Shown in pieces: positions 42,504-52,429 of a stretch of DNA of 64,000 nucleotides. The DNA lies in NCBI GenBank assembly GCA_031771865.1, contig JASISA010000029.1:62001-126000 (forward strand), written 5' to 3'. The translations under genes and the position numbers were made by a program. This DNA is from Nothophaeocryptopus gaeumannii (taxonomy: Eukaryota > Ascomycota > Dothideomycetes > Mycosphaerellales > Mycosphaerellaceae). Within the stretch, counting starts at the first letter, position 1, and each line of letters opens with the position of its first letter. The notes below the pieces were generated by a model. The model was not told where the DNA came from, did not search any database, and saw only the letters and a list, made by a program, of their open reading frames with translations.

Positions 42504-43361
42504 ATGTCTGCTCCTCCTCAAGCATCCGCCAACGCCTCTGCTGCTGCTCAATCGCACCCAGCTGAGAACAACGCTGCCAATACGGCCGCTACCTCGGCTC
42601 ATCCTCCTCCCAGCGCGCCCGACCCAACGACCACCTCGACGACCACGTCTACTACGAACAGCCATGTCGCCCAAGGAGGACTCTCCGCCGCCGCTCCCGC
42701 CAGTTCCACCGAACTCGCCCGTCTTAAAGGCACGCTGACAGCTGGACTTCGCCAATTCCCCGATTTCCCACAGCCGGGCATTCTCTTTGAAGATATCATG
42801 CCACTTTTCAGCAACCACTCCCTACATAACGATTTGATTACGGGACTCGAGTTGGAGATTGCCGAGCGATTCAAAACCAGCATTGGAGCAAAAAGCGACA
42901 TCGATGTTATAGTGGGGCTGGAGAGCAGAGGTTTCTTGTTTGGGCCGACGCTGGCGCTGAGATTGGGCGCTGGGTTTGTGCCGGTCAGGAAGCAGGGCAA
43001 GTTGCCCGGAGAGTGTGTTACCGAGAGTTATCAGAAAGAGTATGGGACGGATCATTTCCAGATGCAGGGTGATGCCATTAAGCCGGGACAAAAGGTGGTC
43101 ATTGTGGACGATATCATTGCGACGGGTGAGTACAGCACACTTACTCTCTGCCAGCTGGAGGGCCTTGAGACATACAAGGTGTGCAAGAGAATGCTAACGG
43201 ACATCGCAGGTGGCAGCGCAGCAGCAGCTGGCAACCTTGTCAAGAAGCTCGGTGGCTCCCTCCTCGGCTACGTCTTCATCATGGAACTCGACTTCCTGAA
43301 AGGCCGCGCGAAGCTCGACGCACCCGTGTACACGCTGTTGAGTGGACAGACGTCGAACTAG
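42504..43361 (+). CDS. Adenine phosphoribosyltransferase
   Basis: Two exons: 42504-43125 and 43210-43361. The intron (43126-43209) starts GTGAGT, contains GCTAAC and ends TCGCAG; spliced length 257 residues. The enzyme core starts at LKGTLTAGLRQFPDFPQPGI (about residue 73) and includes GILFEDIMPLF, DVIVGLESRGFLFGP, PVRKQGKLPGE, SYQKEYGTDHFQMQ and the PRPP loop VVIVDDIIATGGSAAAAG, which the intron splits. It makes AMP from adenine and PRPP in purine salvage. The N-terminus has about 70 extra residues rich in Ala, Ser, Thr and Pro that are not part of the fold. Met at 42504 is chosen over an in-frame Met at 42456, whose leader is pyrimidine-coded. The intron is 84 bp with no stop, so an unspliced message stays in frame. 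Confidence 0.9.
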   Translation: MSAPPQASANASAAAQSHPAENNAANTAATSAHPPPSAPDPTTTSTTTSTTNSHVAQGGLSAAAPASSTELARLKGTLTAGLRQFPDFPQPGILFEDIMPLFSNHSLHNDLITGLELEIAERFKTSIGAKSDIDVIVGLESRGFLFGPTLALRLGAGFVPVRKQGKLPGECVTESYQKEYGTDHFQMQGDAIKPGQKVVIVDDIIATGEYSTLTLCQLEGLETYKVCKRMLTDIAGGSAAAAGNLVKKLGGSLLGYVFIMELDFLKGRAKLDAPVYTLLSGQTSN

Positions 43362-43976
43362 GAGAAGACGACTCTCCGCCCGCGGCGTTACGAATGGCAC
43401 TACGATTTCTTGCAGGTGCTAGTGGAAGAGAAAGAAGAGTAGTCATGAGAAGGACTGGATACCCACACATTCAACACTTTGGCCAAGCGAGAGGCTTGGG
43501 AAGAGGCTGACCAGTTTGTCGGCCCCCGGCGAGAGGTTGGCAAAAGTGCCCAGACTGAAATGATGATATTTGGAAAAGCGTTCATCGCACGGTAGAGTGT
43601 GCAAGCGTACAGATTAGAGCCGAAAGGCCTGGCTGCGCAAGCAGTGAATAAGAGCATGAAATGAATCGAGACGCCTCATGTCTCCTGCCTCGACCCATGC
43701 GAACATGAGCGGCAGAGATAGCTGATACCGTCGACAGGAAAAGCAAAGGACGATCTCAAACACAGTACGTCATATTAGGACTATGGTATGGACCAACGAG
43801 GCAAACGAAGCTCAACTCTGATTGACGCTGGGACTGAGATTAACACGATTCATGAGGGTCGCGTATTGTTTATCATCGTCAGGCCAGATGAGTACTATCC
43901 TCGTACCTGAAGTCATCGGTGTCTCGGACAAGGTATCAACGACCTTTGCCCGCAACTTCGGCGATCTCGTTAGCGA
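43362..43976. other. Intergenic region
   Basis: About 600 bp between APRT and a decayed gene; nothing recognised. Confidence 0.35.
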
Positions 43977-45540
43977 CTACGGGATTGAATGCTTGGCGAA
44001 ATCGTTCGTTTCTTCCATCAACAACTGCCGCCTGATCTCCGAACTCGTTTGGATGGGGTTGGTCAATATGTACAAATATGTGCCCGGCTCGATGATGCTA
44101 TCCCAAATCCCCAGTCTCGGTATCTCCTGGCCACAGAGGATGGCTAGGCACTCCGTTGTAGCCCGGGATTCTCCTTTGAAGGTCCTTCGAAGAAGCTGCT
44201 TCATTTTGTGATTCAGCGGCATGAGACAGTGCCTTGGGCATTTCCGCTGGGTTGGGTTGGGATACCATAAGCGCCATACGGTTTTAAGTTCACGGCGAAT
44301 GTGTAGCGGCCGCAAGCGTAGGTGGAGATACGGGCACGCTACGGACCAGTGCTCAAAGAATCCGAATGGCAGAATGAGACGGAGTTGTATTCCACGAACG
44401 TAGATGTGTATTGGTGCTTCTTGGAAGTCGTTGGGGCGGCGTGTGATGAACTTGCTGGTTGCGAAAGCAGATGCCATCCGCACAAGAGTGCCGAACAGCA
44501 GGGCCATGGTGTCTGCGATGGACTTCAGGATGTCTTTCTTGATGCGTGCAATCGCGGTCTGGGTGCTCACAACCTTCGACACTAGGGCTCTCTCGGTATT
44601 ATGAGAGTCTGAAGCACCAGTCGCGAGGTTTGCACCAACAGCCACGGCTTCGCGACTGCTTTCGGTCGTGTCACTCGAGGTGATAGGAGGGTGGGATGAG
44701 GACCCAAGGGCCAAAGTACTCATCCCACCAGCGAGCCTCTCATCCTGGCGAAGGACGATGGTCAAGATATCTTATTCCACCTGCTGGGAGTGCTTCTGGA
44801 GCTTTTGCCACTCCTGGAGTCGACCCTATTGGGAGCCTCGAGACTTGCTGGCCGTTCTCAGCGGATGTCTGATGGTCACACAAGTATGCAATCGATGCAC
44901 GTATCCATACACTACGCCATAGTGGGCTCTGGCATTTCCGCTGACAATGTTATCCATGTACCGATGTCCGGATCTCTCACCTATTGCAACTGGAGGTACC
45001 GAGGACGTTGCTGGCCGTGGAGCATCGTCACGGGCTCCAACTCAATCAAATAACCATGCCAGCCACAGAAACATACTTACAGCTAAGCATATCGCAGCAC
45101 AACACGAATCTCCAGGATGTGTGGTAAGATACTGGCTCTGAGATCGGATAGCGCCGGCCACATGTCACCCAACAGAGTCACATCTCGACCAACAATGCTT
45201 TCCGATGACGATTCCGCGAGAGGAAACTTCCCATCTTCTCTGGTCTGGAAGTAATAGAGCCTCCGCAGAAACTCTTGCACAGAACGCGCACAAGCCTTTC
45301 CCTTGATTTTAAGCTTCTGCACAATTTCGACATCGCAGTCATCCCTATCGAAGCTTTGCACTCGGTGTAGCAAAGTTTTACTTCCGTGAGCTCGGTCAGG
45401 GCGCTTTCATGAGCGAGGCGTCCGTTTCTCGTTCTGTGCTTGGCGAGAAGGGCGTTGCGGACCTTTTCAATTCCTTTGATAAACTCCTCAATAGGATACT
45501 CAAGGTCGAGCGGGACCATTGAAAATGTGTCAGAGCGAAG
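43977..45540 (-). pseudogene. Decayed STAND-N / ubiquitin-like-domain gene
   Basis: Protein-like pieces follow each other on the minus strand. The frame near 45530-45370 has YPIEEFIKGIEKVRNALLAK and LAHESALTELTEVK. After a frame change come LLHRVQSFDRDDCDVEIVQK, KLKIKGKACARSVQEFLRRL and DMWPALSDLRASILPH (45373-45083). This is the helical N-terminal domain style of fungal STAND proteins. A third piece (44765-43977) has helical linker sequence, IHIYVRGIQLRLILPFGFFE, then RRTFKGESRATTECLAILCG and WDSIIEPGTYLYILTN. That layout matches the C-terminal ubiquitin-like domain often found in such proteins, with a scrambled centre. Frame breaks at about 45350 and 45080 and the odd middle of the third piece indicate decay. 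Identification is by layout and is moderate. Confidence 0.5.
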
Positions 45541-45883
45541 AGATACTTCACCGCAGGGTGGGCTCAATCTTATTTGGATCAATAACAGCCTTGAACCAAA
45601 CAAGACTGGCTTTGCTTGAGACAAGCAACATACCTCGAAAAGTCGGGTACTCACTGGGCTGTCGAGGAGTCATTCGGAATCGACTGAGCGATTCGCAATT
45701 TACGATTTTTGGCTGATATTGCTGCCGCATTCATGGTTCGTACAGATGACCTTGGAAGCGTGATAGGAATTTGCTGGATCGCAAGAGGTTCTACTACGCA
45801 ACGAAGAAATCCGGGCCCTCCCGTATAACACGATGGACTCCGCTAACCAAAGCACCGCCACGCGTTTCCTCCCACTCACCGAC
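45541..45883. other. Short intergenic region
   Basis: About 340 bp between the relic and the lyase-like gene end; nothing recognised. Confidence 0.3.
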
Positions 45884-46549
45884 TCAGAGCATAATCGGCT
45901 GCGGCTCCCCCGGCTTAGCATCATACGCAATCCTCCCACTCGGCAAGAAGAAGAACGCAACACCCCTCCCACCTCTCGCCCTCGGATAATGATGCGTTCC
46001 TGGACCTGGACTTGTCCATCCAGCACCCTGCCAATGCCCCTCCGGCAAACCCTCCAACTCAAAGCCGTCATCAATAGGCACAACACAATTGATCTCGCCG
46101 TAGGGGTGTTTGTGGTATTGGCCGGAGTATGCGGTTTGGGAGTCGAAGTAGACTGCTGTGAGGGACATCCAAAGGTTGTCGGCTGAGGGCAACATGATTT
46201 TTCCACGACGATATTTGGGCCCGTCGAGTTCGCCGGTGGCTACCCAGCCTTCTTCGAGGCCTTGTTTGATGTATTTGCAGAAGTCTTCGTAGAAGGGGTT
46301 GCCGGGGCCGTAGGATTTGTTTAGGCGGCCTTCGAGGTCTTTACCGGGCGTACTATAGCGTCGTAGTCAGCATATGGCTTCTTTGAGGGTGTCATGGGAA
46401 AAGTCCTACAGATTTTGAATCTCTTTCATGAATTCCAGTGATCTCGCTGCAAGCTTCTGTGCAGTAGGATGTGTCTCGAGTTCAACGCCATTCGGGGAGC
46501 CATCGTGGCCTGCTGGTGCGTTAGACATATCTCCAGTATTTTGACCCAT
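45884..46549 (-). CDS. p-Hydroxylaminobenzoate lyase-like protein (DUF4863 family)
   Basis: Two exons: 46549-46410 and 46352-45884, with a 57-bp intron (GTAGGA..CTATAG, CTGAC branch site); 202 residues. The spliced protein begins MGQNTGDMSNAPAGHDG. Family-like sequence follows: GRLNKSYGPGNPFYEDFCKY, GWVATGELDGPKYRRGKIML, then the cupin-like metal-site strand QYHKHPYGEINCVVPIDDG, GWTSPGPGTHHYPRARGG and a closing VAFFFLPSGRIAYD. The bacterial member PnbB converts p-hydroxylaminobenzoate to protocatechuate in nitrobenzoate breakdown. The His-x-His-Pro-Tyr-Gly-Glu cluster is the likely metal site. Whether the fungal protein has the same substrate is not known. It sits 455 bp from a same-strand metallo-beta-lactamase-fold gene. 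Intact. Confidence 0.75.
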
Positions 46550-47003
46550 CTCGCTCTCGAATCAATCTCAGTGTATGTAATGGGAAGCAACATCTCGTCT
46601 TTCTCAATCCCGTTTATACTTTATAGTGCTCGTCCTTCAGCCTGAAAGCTCAAATCTGCTTACCTGAGTCGCATTCTCCGCAATGTCGCAGACCATTGAC
46701 GTACTCTGGATGGTCCATCTTGGCGCTAGACAACGATTTTGCTTGTTAGACAGCGTCGAATCTGCAAGAGGGGTCGTCGGTATATGATGACCGACCAATG
46801 CGGGTCGGAGCTTGAGGGTTGCGTGAGCTGCTTGCTCAGCTGGCCGAGCACCGATGAAGCTCATGCAGGTCACGAAGCTTGTTTCTGGGCACGGTTTGAG
46901 CTCTCGGCATGTGTCAGCGTTGTCGACATCGCGATGGATACTTGTTGGCAAGGCGATGACATTGACAAAATGCTGTAAGTTCAGAGCGAGATTGCATTAC
47001 AGC
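46550..47003. other. Gap between two same-strand genes
   Basis: About 450 bp; promoter and leader of the lyase-like gene plus the 3' end of the hydrolase gene. A 104-codon minus frame (46951-46637) has no family features. Confidence 0.35.
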
Positions 47004-48306
47004 TCACCAGCGTCGGAACAGCCAATGTCCATTCTCAGCTGGAGTATCTTCCTCGATATCAATGACGGTTCCCTTGAAAAAGCTGATAGCACCGTCCATC
47101 AACCTCGCCGGCGCTTCGAAGTGCATATTCTTGCCATCACCTTCTTCTTTCCAAGTATAATACGCTTCGCCCTGCTTATATTTCTTCTCGACGACAGGCA
47201 CCTTACCTTTCGCTATTCGGAGGAATAGCAACCAAGCATTGTTCAAGACTTCCTCGGCATCAGCAGCGTAAGTCTGATGTCCAGCAGCAAGCTTGACTCT
47301 CCTAGGTATGTGTTCCCAGCCATCCGCCGAGTCTGCTTCTGCTTTTTCCTTCGCCTGCGATTTCAGTATGAGTAACGATATCAAGAAGCTTCCCGGAGAT
47401 CTAGTTACCCACCTTCGCATTCTCACTCCAGACAAAATACCTCAACTTCTCAATTCCAAAAGCCCACTCCACAAACTCGCCCTCCTTCGGCCAAAGAATC
47501 GGCATCCCATCCTCGCCCTCCTCATACACCGCATCACCAACGTACAAATGCATCTCCTCATGGTCATACCAAGCCAGCGAATCGGGTGTATGGCCCGGGT
47601 TCCAGATCATAGTAATGCCCAAGTCTACCGGCTTCTTCCCAGGCACAGACGCAACATTGTCGTTGTAGGCGTGCGATAACGGCCACTGTAACTTCTCAAA
47701 AGCCTGCGCCCAATGCGTTACCCAGAAGTACGGAACAGGTTTATCGATATACTTAAAAATGCCGTGGGTTTCGAGATCGGATTCAATGAAATCTCTTCCG
47801 GCTGCAGAGGCGACGATTTCCGTAGTCCCGCCTTCGAGGAACTGCATTATTCCGGACAAGTGATCATAGTGACAGTGGGAGAGGAAGATGATGTACTGGA
47901 GCTTGCCGCCTGGGTTCAGAGGTTTGGAGGAGTTGGCAGGAATGGAACATTCTTCTAGGTAGTGCCGGAGGTGGATGTACTTCGCATTTTTGAATTTGTC
48001 GCTGGGTTCATCGCAGCCGGTGTCGTTGAGGACTATGATGGGTGCTTTTGGGTGGAGTTTCGCGTAAACAAGAGGATGTTCTTGGTAGGCATCGTCTTCG
48101 CGGATACAAAAGGTGGTGGAGTTGACGCGCCAAGTTGTGAAGGAGGAAAGCGGTCTGGACGATGAGCGAAGAGCTTTATCGGAGCACAGAGAAGACATTG
48201 TGAGAGACCTTGATGGAAGTGACCTACCTAGAACCTCAAGAGGAGATGCTCGATGATGCGGTTCGGAGCAGTTGAAGGTTCGAAGGATCGCCGTGGAGCT
48301 GGGCAT
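47004..48306 (-). CDS. Metallo-beta-lactamase-fold hydrolase
   Basis: Two exons: 48306-47413 and 47354-47004, with a 58-bp intron (GTGGGT..TCGCAG); 414 residues from the first Met. Metal ligands are complete: H144, H146, D148 and H149 in FLSHCHYDHLSG, H239 in NPGHTPDSLAWY, D258 in LYVGDAVYEE, and a histidine in KLAAGHQTYA of exon 2. This is the two-zinc core of the fold, which covers lactonases, glyoxalase II, thioesterases and others. The insert between the first and second motif is family-typical. Met37 (48198) also has a good start context and would give 378 residues; the extra N-terminus is basic and Ser-rich and could be a targeting peptide. The neighbour is a hydroxylaminobenzoate-lyase-like gene on the same strand. 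Substrate unknown. Confidence 0.83.
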
Positions 48307-49423
48307 TTAGTTTGAGGAGGGTGGGGAGCAGCAGCAGCAATCTATTGGCTTAGAACTCAATTGCGCTAGCTGAAGGACGCAGGCACGGTTCAAGTGTGAA
48401 AGTGGGAGGACTTCTTGGTCAAGAGGAAAACAAGTCACTCTTGACCTTCGAAAATCGAGGTCTCCAGTATTTCAGAGCGAATGACTTTCCAACGTTGGGT
48501 CATCCATCTGGCGAACCACGTCGACTCGAATCGTGCCTCAGAATGAGAAGGAGAATGTCGTCGCCGAGATCACCTCGAATCATTGACCGCAAGCCCAACA
48601 GGCCATTGGCTTCAATGGCTGTCACGCTAGGACGATCGCTCAGTGATATGCAGAAGTAGTAGACGAGGGTCGAGAATGTAATGCTCTTTCGGGGTGTTTG
48701 GGCGCTGGAGATGGGCAAGTCGGCGGGACTGTTGATGATGTCGGTTTGAAGCGGTGGTGGAGAAGACAGCCCCAGCTTCGAGCAACCGCCGAAGCATTGG
48801 CTCCATAGCCTGTCGCGCTAGCTAGAATAATGTGCTTGTGCACGGTGCAAATTGTGGAAAGTGGCCTTCCACGTTCTTCTCTCTCTTGGAGTTGCTCGGC
48901 TTTCCACCTTCGCAACCATCACAGCGGCTTCCAGGGCCATCAAATACTCAGATCGCAATCACCTCTCAACTCTTATTCGAACCTGCGATACCATGCCACA
49001 AAAGCTCCGCGAGAATGACCCTTTGTGATGCCCTCCATGCCGTGCCATAATGAGATTGCGACATCCCGTTACGTCGTCCTCTAGATCCGATCTACTGCGA
49101 CTTTTGGTTGCCTACATTCGGCCCCAGCTCGCATCCAATAGACCCATTCGCAATCCGTCTCTGCCTGTATGGTGCTCCTACACCTCGCAGTACAGTGCAC
49201 ACTTGGCTAGAGCCTGGGTAAATCTGCTCCTCCTTCAGAGCCGAGGCTGTGAGGGTAACAAGGTTCCTGGCCGAAGCTCAGCTTGCATGAGACGGACGGC
49301 TGACCCCTTAGGCAACAGTATAGCACTTAATCTTCCTTGCTCACAGTCGCAGGTCATTTCCAGAACACCTTCCTTGGCACAATTGAGCAGTCAGCGTCAA
49401 GCAATACACCCACCAGAAGCAAG
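48307..49423. other. Intergenic region
   Basis: About 1.1 kb, divergent between the hydrolase and the Cys-rich protein gene. No gene or repeat supported. Confidence 0.4.
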
Positions 49424-49996
49424 ATGAAGGAACCCTGGGCCATCAAATTCTGCTGCTGCTGCTGTCGTGGCCCATCCCGGAAGAAGAGCTCCTCCGACTC
49501 TGACAATAAGCTGGACGAAGATAGGAGCACGGATGTCTCGCTGGCTGAGATGGCCATTAACACCGGTCTTCGCAATCGCTCGCCGTCGAGAAGCTTGCAT
49601 CGCAGTAGCCAGGAAGAGGACCCGGCCAAACGACAGAGCCAGGTCCCGCCGCCCAGTTATGAAAGTGCGGTCAAAGAAGGCAGTGTGCAGACAAGCTTCA
49701 GATCACCGCCAGGCCCGCCACGACCTGTTCCCGTCACCAGACTCACGAATGGAAGGCCAGCTAGTACCGCGAAGCCTGACACTACCTCTGCTGATGGACC
49801 AAATGCACCGCAGACGACGACGGCCAATGCATCAGACCCGCTGGAGGGCGTTCTGTCTTCGGACGAGGATTCTATCCTGACACCCGCATCGACCGTTCCA
49901 CCAAGTATGGTCGATGAAGACGAAGATGATGAACGCATGAGGGAGAATCAGCGAGACGTTGCTCGACCTTCTTCAATTGCAAAGGCACTCGCATAA
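49424..49996 (+). CDS. Hypothetical protein with N-terminal Cys cluster and PPxY motif
   Basis: A single exon of 190 residues. It begins MKEPWAIKFCCCCCRGPSRK: five consecutive cysteines next to basic residues, a pattern typical of S-acylated, membrane-attached cytosolic proteins. The cysteine run is encoded by a TGC repeat. The rest is polar and disordered, with PPPSYESAVKEG (a PPxY sequence, the ligand of WW domains in Rsp5/Nedd4 ubiquitin ligases), a proline-rich SPPGPPRPVP stretch and a strongly acidic MVDEDEDDERM block. No globular domain is seen. The start at 49424 is chosen because it puts the Cys cluster at the N-terminus in good context (GCAAGATGA); an in-frame Met at 49337 adds 29 residues of no clear nature. 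A membrane-tethered adaptor is an inference. Confidence 0.6.
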   Translation: MKEPWAIKFCCCCCRGPSRKKSSSDSDNKLDEDRSTDVSLAEMAINTGLRNRSPSRSLHRSSQEEDPAKRQSQVPPPSYESAVKEGSVQTSFRSPPGPPRPVPVTRLTNGRPASTAKPDTTSADGPNAPQTTTANASDPLEGVLSSDEDSILTPASTVPPSMVDEDEDDERMRENQRDVARPSSIAKALA

Positions 49997-50337
49997 GGTT
50001 CTTGCTCGCAAATGCGCTGCAGAACAGCATATTCGAACAATATGAACGTATCAGAGAAAGGTTCCTTTGTCTTGACATGCAACGCGGCTGACAACCATCT
50101 GGTTGCGGAGTAGGCCAGCAATGAATGAAGCTATGCCGTCGTAACCGGAAGCCATACAAATGTCTGCAGCTGTCTCCAACCATCTCCAAACAGGTTGGTC
50201 GTCAAAGAAATATCAGCATCAAACCAAAGCCACAAGCCAAGCCCAGCCGTCAAAGGCAGCCTGCGGACTGCCACTTCTACCTCATTTGGTAAATTTTCGA
50301 CTTCTTCACCAGAGAAATATGACCAATTCTCCGATAT

Positions 50338-51054
50338 ATGCAATGCTTCCAATACCCGGTAGGAAACTGCTTTCTGTCATCGCCTGTCCCGCCCCTCGGT
50401 GTACGGGCTCAAGTACCGGAAGTTAGCTTCTTGGGATCAACGCTCTCAGATGGCGGAACATACACTGTGACAGATGTGGCCGATTTCTTTTCAGCAGCAT
50501 ACTCCACCGCCAGCTCTGCATCTCCTACCAGCCGATTCGTCAATGTTGCTGCGGCCACCAGCGCAACCGACACGTCCGGCTTACGCCCAGCGTCCACCGT
50601 GACCGGCGACTTCGATCTTCCGGACATGACCATTGCGAGCAATTCGACCTCATTTGCGGGGCTCGCTGTAGCGGAACAAACTACAACGATAATTGCGCCG
50701 GCGACTGTCAAGCTCTCAAGCGGAGCCGTTGCCGGGATCGTCAACGCCATTGTAGTCCTTTTCGTACTGGTTGTGCTTTCAGGGCGCTATTGCGTCGAAA
50801 GGCGAAAGACAGCAGCGGGGACAGCCGAACAACATGAAGCGCATGTGGAGGAGCTAAAAGACTCAGAGGAGTCCAAGCAGAGATGGCAGGAGATCTATGA
50901 CTTTGAGGTCGTTCAGCCGCCTCCGCCGAGATATTCATTTCATCGCCCTGCTGATCATGAGGCCTCCATGACTATCTGTACGTCGCCTGATGAAGCTGCG
51001 CTGCATGGAGCTAAGAAGGGCCCAATTGTACGGAGTCATGAGGATAAGTCTTAA
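50338..51054 (+). CDS. Single-pass membrane protein, Ser/Thr-rich outer part, PPxY tail (first of three)
   Basis: A 238-codon frame. Residues 30-125 are Ser/Thr/Ala-rich with an N-glycosylation sequon (NST). Residues about 129-149 form one hydrophobic helix (GAVAGIVNAIVVLFVLVVLS), followed by basic RYCVERRK. The cytoplasmic tail is charged and contains VVQPPPPRYSF (a PPxY sequence). The layout is that of fungal Mid2/Wsc-like surface sensors, but no WSC or other named domain is present. The N-terminus is not a clean signal peptide, so the start or a short first exon may be wrong. The next two genes on the same strand have the same layout. Confidence 0.55.
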   Translation: MQCFQYPVGNCFLSSPVPPLGVRAQVPEVSFLGSTLSDGGTYTVTDVADFFSAAYSTASSASPTSRFVNVAAATSATDTSGLRPASTVTGDFDLPDMTIASNSTSFAGLAVAEQTTTIIAPATVKLSSGAVAGIVNAIVVLFVLVVLSGRYCVERRKTAAGTAEQHEAHVEELKDSEESKQRWQEIYDFEVVQPPPPRYSFHRPADHEASMTICTSPDEAALHGAKKGPIVRSHEDKS

Positions 51055-51431
51055 TTTGTCATGCCGGCTTTCAGACTGTCCATGATCTGCGAGGTTCCAA
51101 GGCTCAATAAGGCTCTACGCGAAAGCCTCGACTTCACCTTCAGCCAAATACAATTACTGTTGCAGCCAAGACTATCAATGCCGCTCATTGATAACACAGC
51201 CTTAAACAACATTGCCTTTCGTCAGCCTACCACAATCCAGATAAGAGACTGCATCGTGGCTGCAGCGCGTGCTCGAATCCTCAGCCTGATTAACGTACTG
51301 GCAAGACTGAATACAGTCTTGCAGTCAGCATAAGAATCCCAACATTTCTCACAGCGCAGCCTTGCTGCCTTCTACATCACCATTGCCTCAATCAACTCCA
51401 ATTAATCAATTCAGCAGAGTTTCCAGGCAGC
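51055..51431. other. Gap between membrane-protein genes
   Basis: About 380 bp. A 90-codon frame (51061-51333) is open but has no recognisable features. Likely terminator and promoter sequence. Confidence 0.35.
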
Positions 51432-52010
51432 ATGCTGCTCTTCATATTCCTCACCAGCTTCCCATCACTTGTCTGGTCCCGAAATCTGATCCAGCTTTCC
51501 CTCGAGTCGCTCGCAACAGACGTACCACCTTCAACACCAGCGGCGCCGTCGCTTACTGATCCGTCGACCGCCGACTATGCAACCTTCACGGTCACCAATC
51601 CCGTCGGCTTCATTTCCACTACTGTACTCTCGACCACGCCTTCAACTACTGCAGATGCGATTGGGAATGTGGTTAGCATAATTGCTCTTGCTGGATCAAC
51701 AAACACTGCAAGTCTGACTTCGAGTCCAACGACATCAGCGACTGCGGGTGGCCATACTCCTGCAGACAATCACGACGATCATGCAAACAACGATGTTGGA
51801 CTATCTACCGGCGCCATCGTGTCTTCTGTTGTGGCATTGTCGCTTTTGAGCGGTCTCTTGGTGGCTCTCGGCTGGTATCTGGTTCGCAGGCGGGGGAAAG
51901 CAGCAAAGACAACACAGAAGAAGGATTCAAATGGCAAAAGTGAGAAAGTGGAAGATGTTGAAGGAATGGAGTCAGTTGTCTGCTCACCTCCACTGTACTC
52001 GTCGCACTGA
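51432..52010 (+). CDS. Single-pass membrane protein with signal peptide and PPxY tail (second of three)
   Basis: A single exon of 192 residues. It starts MLLFIFLTSFPSLVWS, a clear signal peptide. The outer part (17 to about 125) is dominated by Ser, Thr, Pro and Ala, expected to be O-glycosylated, and ends in a His/Asp-rich patch (DNHDDHANND). One membrane helix lies at about 127-150 (GAIVSSVVALSLLSGLLVALG), then VRRRGK as stop-transfer. The tail of about 40 residues is Lys/Glu-rich and ends SVVCSPPLYSSH, again a PPxY sequence near the very C-terminus. The design fits a cell-wall or surface sensor; no named domain is seen. Probably a distant paralogue of its upstream neighbour, based on layout and not on clear sequence identity. 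Confidence 0.65.
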   Translation: MLLFIFLTSFPSLVWSRNLIQLSLESLATDVPPSTPAAPSLTDPSTADYATFTVTNPVGFISTTVLSTTPSTTADAIGNVVSIIALAGSTNTASLTSSPTTSATAGGHTPADNHDDHANNDVGLSTGAIVSSVVALSLLSGLLVALGWYLVRRRGKAAKTTQKKDSNGKSEKVEDVEGMESVVCSPPLYSSH

Positions 52011-52429
52011 AGATGTGATAGCATGGTCAATTGACAGACGCACGGCTCGATCACCACTTTTGGTCGTATTGGACAGCTGCTTCATGAAACTGAGAAACGT
52101 CGTGGAAACGTCGTAGCCAACCGCTCCCCTTACCATATCTCTGAACCTCATATCGCAAGGCTTTCTGGACTGCGGAAAGGCTGTAGGATTCGACAACGTT
52201 AAAAGTGGCGTTTATGTGATTGGCTGCTAGTACATCGCATGCTGCATGTGTTCCCGAGAGACTTTCATGACAGCTCCAGCCGTGCCGTTCGATGCAGAGT
52301 GCCAGCCTTGCGTTCCAGGCTGTGCTGTGATCTTCAAGAAAGGTGCATCAGCTCTATTGCACGGAGCCGAAAACGTACATTTGATCGCACCTCAGCCTGA
52401 TCACTTTCCTTTCTCCTGCAACATTCTGT
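52011..52429. other. Gap between membrane-protein genes
   Basis: About 420 bp. A 97-codon plus frame (52246-52539) overlaps the next gene and has no features that support it. Confidence 0.35.
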
